From: Phyllobacteriaceae bacterium
Lineage (GTDB): Bacteria > Pseudomonadota > Alphaproteobacteria > Rhizobiales > Rhizobiaceae
DNA length: 64,000 nucleotides
Direction: 5' to 3'
Assembly: GCA_023954255.1 (NCBI GenBank)
Contig: JAMLIH010000003.1
Coordinates: 16,104-80,103 of the forward strand
Shown: one piece after another, positions 35,778 to 44,015 of the stretch
Numbering within the stretch: the first letter of the stretch is position 1
Layout: the number at the start of each line of letters is the position of its first letter
Position numbers and translations under genes: made by a program
Notes under the pieces: model-generated
Database searches by the model: none
What the model was told of the DNA's origin: nothing
Seen by the model: only the letters and a program-made list of their open reading frames with translations

Positions 35778-36269
35778 GATTTCGCCCCTTGTTTTTGGTC
35801 GGAACCTACACGCAACCACAGATTTCAGCAAGAGAGGCACAGGCCCGGCTCGCCCGTCGGGACCGGAAACCGAAAAACCGACTATCGCCAGGCAAAAGCC
35901 GGGAAATAGTCGGTTTTGAGACGCTACAATGCCGGGTTCGCCGGCCAACTGTATTGCCCCGGTACGCAGTACCTGATCCGGGGGTCGCTCCGGTAAGTCC
36001 CGGAACCGCATTGAGTTTTAGGCGAATAGTGTAAACAGGCAGTTAGAATTGGGTTACGGCATGATTAACGGCGGTTTTTTTTGGCCCTGAAATCGAAAAA
36101 ACAAACCGCCGCAACCACGCGCACTTTCCCTTGCGCCTCTTCGGCCCGATTTTCGGCACTTCCCCACCTCATATTCAGCTATCCGGGCGGCAAAATCGCT
36201 TGACCGGCGGGCAAAGGAAAAATAAATATAAAGAAATCTTTATATCCTCATATCACTTGGATCTTCGCG
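35778..36269. other. 492-bp intergenic region with two long inverted repeats and an operator-like palindrome
   Basis: Three structures are visible. First, AAAACCGACTAT (35874-35885) and ATAGTCGGTTTT (35906-35917) form a perfect 12-bp stem with a 20-base loop. Second, GGCGGTTT (36070-36077) and AAACCGCC (36103-36110), extended by T- and A-runs, form a longer hairpin. Third, the 20-bp palindrome at 36226-36245 just before the homocysteine methyltransferase start. The GC-rich stretch 35930-36010 did not fold into a tRNA or a riboswitch I know. Confidence 0.5.
36226..36245. promoter_or_regulatory. 20-bp palindrome, candidate methionine/SAH-type operator (copy 1)
   Basis: ATATAAAGAAATCTTTATAT is a perfect dyad except for the two central bases. 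An identical copy stands at 46686-46705 in front of the pterin methyltransferase gene. Both target genes belong to methyl-THF-dependent methionine synthesis, which suggests one shared repressor. As I remember, ArsR-family SahR regulators recognise AT-rich palindromes of this general kind; this was not checked. The 3' edge is 24 bp from the start codon. Confidence 0.65.
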
Positions 36270-37286
36270 ATGGATTTGCTCTCCCGCCTGCTTGAAGAAA
36301 AAGGCGTCCTGCTTGCCGATGGCGCAACCGGCACCACCCTGTTCGAGATGGGTCTTTCCTCCGGCCATTCGCCGGAATTCTGGAATGATGAAAAGCCGGA
36401 GAACATCCGCAAGCTGCACCAGGATTTCGTCGATGCCGGCAGCGACATCATCCTGACCAACACCTTTGGCGGCAATCGCCACCGCCTCAAGCTGCACAAC
36501 GCCCAGGATCGGGTCTTCGAACTCAACGAGAAGGCCGCCAGGATCGCCCGCGAAGTCGCCGATGCCGCGGGACGCCCCGTCGTGGTCGCGGGCTCGGTAG
36601 GCCCGACCGGGGAATTGCTGGTTCCCCTTGGCGCTCTGACCAAGGAAGAGGCAAAACAGGCCTTCATCGAGCAGATGGAGGGGCTCAAGGCAGGCGGCGT
36701 CGACGTCATCTGGATCGAGACCATGTCCGCCGTCGACGAAATCGAGGCGGCCGCGGCAGCTGCGGTTGAAGTCGGTATGCCCTATGTCATCACCGCTTCC
36801 TTCGACACGGCAGGCAAGACCATGATGGGCCTCGCCCCCGCCAGCATGCCCGCGACACTGGCCGGCCAGGCCACTGCACCCGTTGCTGTCGGCGCCAATT
36901 GCGGCGTCGGTGCATCCGATCTGCTTTCCTCGGTTCTCGACATGACCGCTGCCGATCCTTCGGCGGTCGTCGTTGCCAAGGCAAATTGCGGCATTCCCGA
37001 AATCCGAGGCGACAAGGTCGTCTATACCGGCACACCGGAACTGATGGCCGACTATACAAGAATGGCCATGGATGCCGGAGCACGCATCATCGGCGGCTGT
37101 TGCGGCACCTCCTGCAACCATCTGCGCTACATGCGCAAGGCGCTTGATGAGCACCTGTCAGAGGACAAGGCACCACGCCCCACCGTCGAGGAAATCGTCG
37201 AGAAGATCGGCCCGATGAAGAACGCCACCTCTTCCGCCAATGACGAGGCTCCCCGCCGCGAACGGCGTGGCAGGCGTCGGGCGTGA
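36270..37286 (+). CDS. bmt: Homocysteine S-methyltransferase (betaine-homocysteine methyltransferase-like)
   Basis: A 338-residue (beta/alpha)8 barrel of the homocysteine S-methyltransferase family. It begins GVLLADGATGTTLFEMGL, and the zinc-thiolate cysteines are in GANCGVG (about residue 211) and GGCCGTS (about 276-277). It binds homocysteine on zinc and accepts a methyl group either from glycine betaine (as rhizobial Bmt) or, as the first module of MetH, from methyl-cobalamin. With B12-binding, pterin-binding and activator proteins encoded nearby, it may be the homocysteine module of a split MetH. A palindromic operator precedes it. The last 15 residues are Arg-rich (PRRERRGRRRA). Confidence 0.85.
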   Translation: MDLLSRLLEEKGVLLADGATGTTLFEMGLSSGHSPEFWNDEKPENIRKLHQDFVDAGSDIILTNTFGGNRHRLKLHNAQDRVFELNEKAARIAREVADAAGRPVVVAGSVGPTGELLVPLGALTKEEAKQAFIEQMEGLKAGGVDVIWIETMSAVDEIEAAAAAAVEVGMPYVITASFDTAGKTMMGLAPASMPATLAGQATAPVAVGANCGVGASDLLSSVLDMTAADPSAVVVAKANCGIPEIRGDKVVYTGTPELMADYTRMAMDAGARIIGGCCGTSCNHLRYMRKALDEHLSEDKAPRPTVEEIVEKIGPMKNATSSANDEAPRRERRGRRRA

Positions 37287-37293
37287 TCCGGCA

Positions 37294-38007
37294 TCAGCCG
37301 CCGAACGCCACCATGTGGAACTGCAGCTGCGCCTCCTCATAGCGCCACTTTCTGCCGACCGGGCATGCATCGCGTGCCGCGCAACCCAGCGTCATGCAGT
37401 CGGGCCGGTTTCCGGAGGCAAGGTGGCCCCGGCAGGCAGCAGTATTGAAACCCTCTTCCCCATAGGCGCCGACGGGGCACGCTGAAAGACACGGCCTGCC
37501 GTCGCACGTGTCGCAGGGATGCGCACCTGTCTGCACCTCCGGCACAACACCACCCACAGTGACCTCCGCCGGCAGGACGATTGCCGCCCGCAAGGCAAAC
37601 CACAAACCGTATTCGGGATGGATCAGCATGCCGAGCGGCGAGGACTGAAGTCCCATCGCCCGCTTTGCCCAGCGCTGAAACGGCCAGACCCGCTCGCCGA
37701 AGGGAAAGAGGCATTCGGCGGGCGGCTGCCCGGTTTGCGAAAGCGGCGCTACCGCCTCGCCGACTATCCGCCGTGTCCAGCGGTTCATGGGATCGGGCAT
37801 GCCGTCACGGGATTCGCCGGAAGCGGAAAAATGCTGCCACATGGCGCTGCCGGTATTGCCGAACAGCAGCGCCGGCCTTCCTTCCAGGTGATGGAAGGCC
37901 GGATCGGCGGTCTCGCCCGGTTCGATCGCAAAGCGGCCGAAACAGGCAAGACCATTGTCCTTCAGACAGATCATGATGCGGGAAAGGGCAGCGTCCGCTT
38001 CTGCCAT
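37294..38007 (-). CDS. 4Fe-4S ferredoxin-type protein of the corrinoid region
   Basis: A 237-residue soluble protein whose C-terminal third has two cysteine clusters, CDTCDGRPCLSACPVGAYG and a second set in DCMTLGCAARDACPVG, the latter with fewer regular spacings. The N-terminal part (CLKDNGLACFGRFAIEP) resembles the iron-sulfur reductase family that includes QueG, but the catalytic cobalamin-binding part is not evident. It lies tail-to-tail with the homocysteine methyltransferase gene, eight bases apart. Since corrinoid activation needs low-potential electrons, it could be a donor to the RamA-like protein; this is a guess from position. Confidence 0.65.
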   Translation of the reverse strand: MAEADAALSRIMICLKDNGLACFGRFAIEPGETADPAFHHLEGRPALLFGNTGSAMWQHFSASGESRDGMPDPMNRWTRRIVGEAVAPLSQTGQPPAECLFPFGERVWPFQRWAKRAMGLQSSPLGMLIHPEYGLWFALRAAIVLPAEVTVGGVVPEVQTGAHPCDTCDGRPCLSACPVGAYGEEGFNTAACRGHLASGNRPDCMTLGCAARDACPVGRKWRYEEAQLQFHMVAFGG

Positions 38008-38122
38008 GACACCCGGCCCGTCAGTCCTTGACGCCGGTCGGCTCCGAAAGGTGCCAGACGCTGCGGGTGATCTGGTTTCCCACACGCCGGCGGCTTAGCG
38101 CCTCGCCGGCCGGGTCTCCCTT

Positions 38123-39712
38123 TCAGCCGAAGGCATCGGGCATGGAGTCCTTGCGCCTGGTCATGAAATCCTTCAGCGCCTCGTCGATGCTCTCGTCAAG
38201 CACCGGCGGCTGATAGGCCTCGAGCCAGGCCCGGGCGATGTCGTTTGCCTTCTGCTCGGTGCGCTTCGCCCCCTCGATCTCCCATTGTTCGAACGAATTG
38301 TTGTCGGCAACGTTGGAAACGTGGAAGGCTTCCTTGAAGTTCGCCTGGGTATGGGCGCAACCGAGATAATGCCCGCCGGGGCCGACCTCGTGGATAGCAT
38401 CCATCGCCTGGGCGTTTTCCGAAATATCCACCCCGCCGGCAAATTTCTGTGCAGCGGCAAGCTGATCGCAATCCATAACGAATTTCTCGAAAGAGGAGAC
38501 CAGCCCGCCTTCGAGCCAGCCTGCAGCATGCAGCATGAAGTTGACCCCGCCCAGCATGGCCGGCCACAGCGTGTTGGCGCTTTCATAGGCGGCCTGCGCA
38601 TCGGGCAGTTTGGAACCCGTCAGCGAGCCGCCGGAGCGGAACGGAAGGTTGTAGCGACGGGCGAACTGTGCGGCCCCCATCAGCACCTGTGCCGGTTCCG
38701 GCGTGCCGAAGGACGGCGCGCCCGACTGCATCGAGATGGCGGTTGCGAACGTGCCGAAGATCACCGGCGAGCCGGGGCGGCACAACTGCGAGAATGCAAT
38801 TGCCGAGGTTGCCTCGCACAATACCTGGGTCAGCGTGCCGGTGACGGTAACCGGGCTCATCGCCCCGCCGACAATGAAGGGTGACACGATGGAGGCCTGG
38901 TTTGCCCTCGCATAGGTTTTCAGCGCGCCCAGCATGGTGTCGTCCAGAACCATCGGCGAATTGCAGTTGATCAGCGAAACCAGCACGCAGTTGTTGTCGA
39001 CGAACTCCTCGCCGAACAGCAACTGCGCCATTTTCACCGTATCTTCTGCGCGCTCCGGCGCGGTAACCGACCCCATGAAGGGTTTGTCAGAGTAGCGGAT
39101 GTGGGTATAGACCATGTCGAGGTGGCGCTTGTTGACCGCAATGTCCACCGGCTCGCACACCGTGCCGCCGGAATGGTGCATGGCGGGCGCCAGATAGGCG
39201 AGCTTCACGAAGTTCCGGAAATCCTCGATGGTCGCATAGCGCCGTGTCCCTTCAAGGTCGCGCACGAAGGGCGGGCCGTAAACCGGCGCGAACACGGTCG
39301 TGTCGCCGCCGATGACCACATTGCGGTCTGGATTGCGCGCATGCTGGGTAAACTGCGACGGCGCGGTCTTCATCAGTTCGCGGCACAGCCCCTTGGGAAA
39401 ATGCACCCGCTCGCCTTTGACGTCGGCGCCGGCATCCTTCCACATCGAAAGCGCTTCCGCATCGCCGCGATACTCGACGCCGATCTCTTCCATCAGAAGG
39501 TCGGCATTGTGTTCGATCAGTTCGATGGCCTCGCTGGAAAGGATGTCCACCGGCTCCAGCTTGCGGTGGATATAGGGCAGGCTCGTCAGGTGAACGCCCG
39601 AACGCGCTGCCCGCCTGGCAGCGCCGCCGCCGCCCCTCACCCGGCCCTGGCGGCCGGCATTTTCCTGAACTTCACCAGCACCTTCGCTCATGGCAATGCC
39701 CGATTCTTCCAT
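38123..39712 (-). CDS. MttB-family (trimethylamine methyltransferase-like) protein, non-pyrrolysine, second copy
   Basis: A 529-residue MttB-superfamily protein, clearly diverged from the copy at 12143. Family blocks include LINCNSPMVLDDTMLGALKT, SVTAPERAED and VGPGGHYLGCAHTQANFKEA. No in-frame amber codon exists, so it does not use pyrrolysine. The start at 39712 is preferred because AAGG lies nine bases upstream; 39691 is an alternative. The N-terminus has an Arg/Gly-rich segment (GRVRGGGGAARRAARSG). It would methylate a corrinoid protein from a quaternary amine; the corrinoid protein at 41421 is the obvious partner. The gene is on the opposite strand and separated by a YeeE pair. Confidence 0.82.
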   Translation of the reverse strand: MEESGIAMSEGAGEVQENAGRQGRVRGGGGAARRAARSGVHLTSLPYIHRKLEPVDILSSEAIELIEHNADLLMEEIGVEYRGDAEALSMWKDAGADVKGERVHFPKGLCRELMKTAPSQFTQHARNPDRNVVIGGDTTVFAPVYGPPFVRDLEGTRRYATIEDFRNFVKLAYLAPAMHHSGGTVCEPVDIAVNKRHLDMVYTHIRYSDKPFMGSVTAPERAEDTVKMAQLLFGEEFVDNNCVLVSLINCNSPMVLDDTMLGALKTYARANQASIVSPFIVGGAMSPVTVTGTLTQVLCEATSAIAFSQLCRPGSPVIFGTFATAISMQSGAPSFGTPEPAQVLMGAAQFARRYNLPFRSGGSLTGSKLPDAQAAYESANTLWPAMLGGVNFMLHAAGWLEGGLVSSFEKFVMDCDQLAAAQKFAGGVDISENAQAMDAIHEVGPGGHYLGCAHTQANFKEAFHVSNVADNNSFEQWEIEGAKRTEQKANDIARAWLEAYQPPVLDESIDEALKDFMTRRKDSMPDAFG

Positions 39713-39933
39713 TTGGTTTGACCTTGTTATCACGTGGAATAGCCGGCTGTCGCCTTCGCATCACGCGGCGCGGCGGGCGTTGCGGCCTTTGGCCTCAAAA
39801 TACCGGCTCGCCAAGGCACAAATGACGCCAAAAACGCCCTGCGTTGGCGCATTTGCGCTGCCGCCGGCACTGCCCACCAGCGCTGCTTACGCCCCGCCCG
39901 AAACCGGCTGGCGGTTTGATGCAGGTCAAATCG

Positions 39934-39973
39934 CATATATAAATGAATGCTAATATTAGCCATCTTTTATATG
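39934..39973. promoter_or_regulatory. Nested inverted repeat before yeeE-type genes, candidate ArsR-type operator
   Basis: A perfect 12-bp palindrome GCTAATATTAGC (39949-39960) is flanked by inverted arms CATATATAAATG (39934-39945) and CATCTTTTATATG (39961-39973). It is AT-rich in a GC-rich genome and ends immediately before the aaaggagg ribosome site. YeeE/YedE pairs of rhizobia are often under an ArsR-type sulfide/persulfide sensor (BigR/SqrR); no such gene is adjacent here. Confidence 0.55.
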
Positions 39974-39986
39974 AAAGGAGGTTGTC

Positions 39987-40544
39987 ATGTTAACCTGGAG
40001 AAACGGCGGGCTGGCCCTCGGTCTGGTCTTTCTGGCCGCCGTATTGCTGGTCAAGCCGATCGGGGTTTCGACCCAGTTCGTCATTTTCGACGGCATCTTG
40101 TGGGATGCCGTAAATCCGTCCGTCGTCGTTGAAAGCAGCGAGGCGAAAAGCGGCTATGCGAGCCCCAATGCCTATCTCAACAAGAGCGGCGGCAAATACG
40201 CCAAAAACGTCGCAAACCCCGTCAATTACAGCTTCGTCTTCGTGCTTGCCATGATCGGCGGTGCGCTGTTGTCGGGTGTTCTGCGCGGCGGTGTCGCCCG
40301 GGCCGAACGCGCCATGCCGCAAATCTGGCGGGCCAATTTCGGCGACAATCCCTGGAAGCGCTATGCAGCAGCCTTCGTGGCGGGATTCGTAGTGCTTTAT
40401 GGCGCCCGCCTGGCCGGCGGCTGCACCTCCGGTCACATGATGAGCGGCATGATGCAGACGGCCGTTTCCGGCTATATCTTCGCTGCCGGTGCCTTCCTCG
40501 CCGGCATTCCGACGGCAATCTATCTTTACGGCAAGGAGGCCTGA
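39987..40544 (+). CDS. YeeE/YedE-family (DUF395) sulfur transport membrane protein, first half-protein
   Basis: A 185-residue membrane protein with four or five helices. The family motif GARLAGGCTSGHMMSGM includes the conserved cysteine thought to guide thiosulfate or other sulfur species through the channel. An exceptionally strong Shine-Dalgarno (aaaggagg) precedes it. The second half-protein starts three bases after the stop. Long YeeE proteins combine both halves in one chain; here they are separate genes, as in PmpA/PmpB. Confidence 0.85.
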   Translation: MLTWRNGGLALGLVFLAAVLLVKPIGVSTQFVIFDGILWDAVNPSVVVESSEAKSGYASPNAYLNKSGGKYAKNVANPVNYSFVFVLAMIGGALLSGVLRGGVARAERAMPQIWRANFGDNPWKRYAAAFVAGFVVLYGARLAGGCTSGHMMSGMMQTAVSGYIFAAGAFLAGIPTAIYLYGKEA

Positions 40545-40547
40545 GCC

Positions 40548-41150
40548 ATGACCACCATCATGCTTGCAATCGTAATCGGCGCGGCTTTCGGCTTCGTGCT
40601 CGACCGTGTCGGCGCCACCAATCCCGACTACATCATCGGCATGTTGCGGCTTTCCAGGCTGCATCTGATGAAAACCATCCTGCTGGCCATCGGCGTATCC
40701 TCCATACTGATGTTCGGCGGCCTGTCGCTGGGGCTGATTGATCCCGGTCATCTCGATGTGAAGACCGCCTATGCCGGTGTCTTTGTCGGCGGCATTCTGC
40801 TCGGCATCGGCTTTGCCGTCGCCGGCTACTGCCCCGGCACCGGCCTTGCCGCCATGGCAACCGGGCGCAAGGATGCCCTGTTCTTCATTCTCGGCGGCCT
40901 TCTGGGAGCCGGCGCCTATATGGGCACCTATGGCGGCGTCAAGGCTACCGGCATGCTGGATGACATTCTGGGCGGCAAAACGACATTGGGCCAGGTTGCG
41001 GGGACCGACTACCCCGCACTGTTCGCCGTCAACGGCACACTGATCGGCATTGTCATGGGTATTGTCCTTGTCGCCATCGCCTTCGCCCTGCCCTCAAGGC
41101 TGCGCGGCGAAGGCAGCAAGGCAGCAAGCCGCGGCGCCAGGCACGCCTAG
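40548..41150 (+). CDS. YeeE/YedE-family (DUF395) sulfur transport membrane protein, second half-protein
   Basis: A 200-residue partner of the preceding gene, with helices and the second conserved cysteine motif GFAVAGYCPGTGLAAMATGR. The two proteins probably form one channel. The gene ends just before a strong terminator (41174-41205), so the pair is its own transcription unit inside the corrinoid region and need not be part of that pathway. Confidence 0.85.
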   Translation: MTTIMLAIVIGAAFGFVLDRVGATNPDYIIGMLRLSRLHLMKTILLAIGVSSILMFGGLSLGLIDPGHLDVKTAYAGVFVGGILLGIGFAVAGYCPGTGLAAMATGRKDALFFILGGLLGAGAYMGTYGGVKATGMLDDILGGKTTLGQVAGTDYPALFAVNGTLIGIVMGIVLVAIAFALPSRLRGEGSKAASRGARHA

Positions 41151-41173
41151 GCAAGCGGTATTCGGAACCATCG

Positions 41174-41205
41174 AAAAAGGCGGGTTCTTCGGACCCGCCT
41201 TTTTT
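41174..41205 (+). terminator. Rho-independent terminator after the yeeE-type pair
   Basis: Stem GGCGGGT (41179-41185) and ACCCGCC (41193-41199) with a seven-base loop, followed by TTTTTT. It separates the sulfur-transport pair from the corrinoid protein gene downstream, which must have its own promoter in 41206-41420. Confidence 0.88.
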
Positions 41206-41420
41206 CTTGCCGGAAATTCCCGCCCTCGGGAACAGACGATTCCGGCTTTTGCGGCAAGGCCTTGCAGTCGCAAAAATTGAGTTTCTGGTCGCGAAACAAA
41301 CAGGTGCGCTGCGCCGATTTCCTGCTATAGGGGAAATTCGCGCCGCAGGAAGGCAGACCGCTTTCCGACGCCCAACGACAATATTGCCCATGCGCGCCGA
41401 TCGAGCGAAGGATTCCGCCA

Positions 41421-42113
41421 ATGTCCGATGACGAAATCATCCTCTCCGAACTCAACGACGAGGAACTCGTGCAGCAGATGCACGACGACCTTTACGACGG
41501 ACTGAGGGAGGAGATCGAGGAAGGCGTCAACATCCTGCTGGAGCGCGGCTGGACCCCCTACGACGTGCTGACCAAGGCGCTGGTCGAGGGTATGCGCATC
41601 GTCGGCATCGACTTCCGCGATGGTATCCTGTTCGTGCCGGAAGTGCTGCTCGCAGCCAACGCCATGAAGGCCGGCATGTCCATTCTGCGCCCGCTTCTTG
41701 CCGAAACCGGCGCACCGAAACTCGGCTCCATGGTCATCGGCACCGTCAAGGGCGATATTCACGACATCGGCAAGAACCTCGTCGGCATGATGATGGAAGG
41801 CGCCGGCTTCGACGTGTTCGATCTCGGCATCAACACCGATGCCGATGAATATCTTGCAGCGCTTGAGGAACACCAGCCCGACATTCTCGGCATGTCGGCC
41901 CTACTGACCACCACCATGCCTTACATGAAGGTCGTCATAGACACGATGGTCGCCAAGGGCATTCGCGATGATTACACCATCCTTGTCGGCGGCGCGCCGC
42001 TCAACGAGGAATTCGGCAAGGCAATCGGCGCCGACGCCTATTGCCGCGACGCCGCTGTTGCCGTTGAAACCGCCAAGGAATTCATGGCTCGCAAGCACAA
42101 CCAGCGGGCCTGA
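41421..42113 (+). CDS. Corrinoid (B12-binding) methyl carrier protein
   Basis: A 230-residue free-standing MetH-type B12 module. Residues 1-95 form the helical cap domain (EEGVNILLERGWTPYDVLTK, FVPEVLLAANAMKAG) and the remainder is the Rossmann-like cobalamin domain with the D-x-H-x-x-G motif in GDIHDIGKNLV (Asp112, His114, Gly117); the histidine replaces dimethylbenzimidazole. It can carry a methyl group between methyl-THF, homocysteine methyltransferase or an MttB protein. It is the only corrinoid protein in the window. The start follows gaagga. Confidence 0.92.
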   Translation: MSDDEIILSELNDEELVQQMHDDLYDGLREEIEEGVNILLERGWTPYDVLTKALVEGMRIVGIDFRDGILFVPEVLLAANAMKAGMSILRPLLAETGAPKLGSMVIGTVKGDIHDIGKNLVGMMMEGAGFDVFDLGINTDADEYLAALEEHQPDILGMSALLTTTMPYMKVVIDTMVAKGIRDDYTILVGGAPLNEEFGKAIGADAYCRDAAVAVETAKEFMARKHNQRA

Positions 42114-42187
42114 CACGGCAACGCGTGCAACCTGCTCTTGCGGGTGGCAAATCGCGGGCGGCGTTGTCTTGAACGGGGACTGCAGCG

Positions 42188-42853
42188 ATGGACAAGCCAA
42201 CCGGCAATACGCAATACCTCGCCGCATCGTTTGCCGGCTGCCTTGCCGCCCTCGGCCTGCTGCTGGCTGCAACCGCCGTATCGCTCGTTTCGGGCAGCGG
42301 TCAGGAGCCGTTCGAAACCGTTTCGAATCCCGTTGCCTATGCCGACGGACTGACACAGGCTGAAGACGGCCTGCGGGCGATCCTGTTCATCGACAGCCTC
42401 TTCATCATCGCCTATCTGACCGCCATCTGCTTCGCCATCGCAGCCTTTGAACGGAAATGCCCGCCAGCAGCATGGTTCGGCGGCCTGGGCATGATCGCCG
42501 TTGCCATCCTCGACGCACTGGAAAATGCCACGCTTGCCCAGTCCCTCGACATTACGGTGCTTGGCGCGCCGCTCACCCTCCAGCACATCACCTGGCAGGC
42601 ATCGGTCTCCGCCATGAAGTGGCAGGTGGCTGCCCTTTCGCTGTTCGCAATCACCTTCACCCTGCCCTGCAACACCCTGGTTGAACGCATACTGGTATGG
42701 GGCATGCGCCTGGGTCTGCCGCTTGCCGTGCCGCTGTTCATCATGGATGCCTTCGGCCTTCGCGAGGTTGCGCCGCTCGGCCTCGGCCTTGCCATGCTGG
42801 GCGGCTTCGCCTTGCTCGCAGTCGTCGCTCGATCACATAGCGCAAAGAACTAA
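42188..42853 (+). CDS. Hypothetical six-helix membrane protein in the corrinoid cluster
   Basis: A 221-residue integral membrane protein with about six hydrophobic segments. I do not recognise the family. It starts 75 bp after the corrinoid gene and is followed by the DUF1638 gene on the same strand, so it may be in the operon. A transport or anchoring role is possible but nothing in the sequence shows it. Confidence 0.6.
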   Translation: MDKPTGNTQYLAASFAGCLAALGLLLAATAVSLVSGSGQEPFETVSNPVAYADGLTQAEDGLRAILFIDSLFIIAYLTAICFAIAAFERKCPPAAWFGGLGMIAVAILDALENATLAQSLDITVLGAPLTLQHITWQASVSAMKWQVAALSLFAITFTLPCNTLVERILVWGMRLGLPLAVPLFIMDAFGLREVAPLGLGLAMLGGFALLAVVARSHSAKN

Positions 42854-42931
42854 GTCGTTATTTTTCAGGATCTTGTCTGCAGGGCATGAATCGGGCTGAC
42901 AAGCTGTTGAATCAAGCTGTAAACTGAACCG

Positions 42932-43543
42932 ATGACTGCATCGACACCCTCATCTCCTGCCAGAATTCGCGTCATCGCCTGCGGCATGATTGCCCGCGAA
43001 GTCCTGGCGGTAAACGAGCAGCTGGGTTTCGATCACATCGATCTGGCCTGCCTTCCGGCCGAATACCATCATTATCCCGAGAAGATTGCACCCGCCATGG
43101 ACAAGGCGATCGAGACTGCTCGCGCCGAGGGGTTCGAGCATGTCTTCGTCGGCTATGCCGATTGCGGGACGGGCGGCGAACTCGACAAGGTCTGCAAAAA
43201 GCACGGCGTCGAGCGCATCGCGGGCCCGCACTGCTTTTCCTTCTATGCCGGTAACGCTGCCTTTGCCGCCGAGGCGGGGAACTGATGACGACGTTTTTCA
43301 TTACCGTTCCTTGCCCGCCAGTTCGAGGCTTTCATGGTCAAACCGCTGGGCCTCGACCGCCATCCCGATCTGAAGGAAATGTACTTCGCCAACTACACCG
43401 CTGCGCTTTACCTCGCCCAGACCGAAGACCCGGAACTGGAAAGAAGGGCGCGGGAGATTGCCGCCTATCTTGGGCTTGAATACAAATACCGTTATACCGG
43501 CTATGGCGATCTTGCGCCTGCCCTCGCCTCCCTCAAGCCCTGA
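42932..43543 (+). pseudogene. DUF1638 protein, interrupted by two nearby frameshifts
   Basis: The N-terminal part (VIACGMIAREVLAVNEQLG, FVGYADCGTGGELDKVCKKH, RIAGPHCFSFYAGN) and C-terminal part (FLARQFEAFMVKPLGLDRHP) are both DUF1638 and in the same frame, but a TGA TGA pair at 43283 separates them. Between 43285 and 43305 another frame reads MTTFFIT, which fits the family exactly. So one base seems missing near 43283 and a compensating indel lies at 43306. DUF1638 proteins often accompany MttB and corrinoid genes and have conserved cysteines and histidines suggesting metal binding; biochemical function is unknown to me. Confidence 0.75.
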
Positions 43544-43559
43544 CCTCCCAAAAGACATC

Positions 43560-44015
43560 ATGAACTACCGCTACTACTACGAAGACTGCCCGCCGGGCTC
43601 GGAAATGACGCTTGCTCCGCGCACCGTTACGGCCGAGGAAATCGTCGGTTTTGCCTCCCGATTCGATCCCGTTCCCTTTCATCTCGACGAGGAAGCCGGG
43701 AGGGCTTCCCTGCTCGGCGGGCTTGCCGCATCCGGCTGGCATGTCTGCGCGCTCGCCATGAAGATGATCTGCGATTCCTACCTGCTGGATTCGGCCAGCC
43801 TGGGTTCTCCCGGCATCAGGGAATGCAAATGGCTGGCACCGGTGCTGGCAGGCGACACGCTGCACGGCAAGGTCGTCGTCGAGGGGGCAAGGGTATCGGC
43901 TTCCCGTCCGGGTCTGGGTCTGCTGGAACTTCGCTGCGAACTTTTCAACCAGCAGGACAAGCCTGTATTGATGTTCCGCAACACCGGCATGATGGCCACA
44001 CGGGGGACGGCGTGA
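43560..44015 (+). CDS. MaoC-like (hot-dog fold) dehydratase, first of a tandem pair
   Basis: A 151-residue MaoC-fold protein. The hydratase-type motif is in ASRFDPVPFHLDEEAGRASL, with Asp and His of the (R)-specific hydratase site, followed by GLAASGWHVCALAMKMI. The stop overlaps the GTG of the next MaoC gene. It is 17 bp after DUF1638. Such proteins usually hydrate enoyl-CoAs, which has no obvious link to corrinoid methyl transfer. Confidence 0.82.
   Translation: MNYRYYYEDCPPGSEMTLAPRTVTAEEIVGFASRFDPVPFHLDEEAGRASLLGGLAASGWHVCALAMKMICDSYLLDSASLGSPGIRECKWLAPVLAGDTLHGKVVVEGARVSASRPGLGLLELRCELFNQQDKPVLMFRNTGMMATRGTA

Noticed and set aside
35930-36010. tRNA-like or riboswitch-like GC-rich segment before the homocysteine methyltransferase gene
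   Set aside because: No cloverleaf could be drawn and it does not match the SAM, SAH or cobalamin riboswitch cores I know.
35778-36011. N-terminal extension of the TerB-like protein to 36011
   Set aside because: The extra residues lack family similarity, cross an inverted repeat, and a TTG with a good ribosome site exists at 35777.
38123-39733. Possible pyrrolysine MttB
   Set aside because: The reading frames of both MttB homologues run uninterrupted without an in-frame TAG, and no pyl genes are visible.
41206-41420. Cobalamin riboswitch before the corrinoid protein gene
   Set aside because: I looked for the conserved GCCACTG box and did not find it.
43280-43310. TGA TGA in DUF1638 as selenocysteine or programmed recoding
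   Set aside because: Two TGA in tandem and a short conserved stretch in another frame fit simple indels; no SECIS-like structure was evident.
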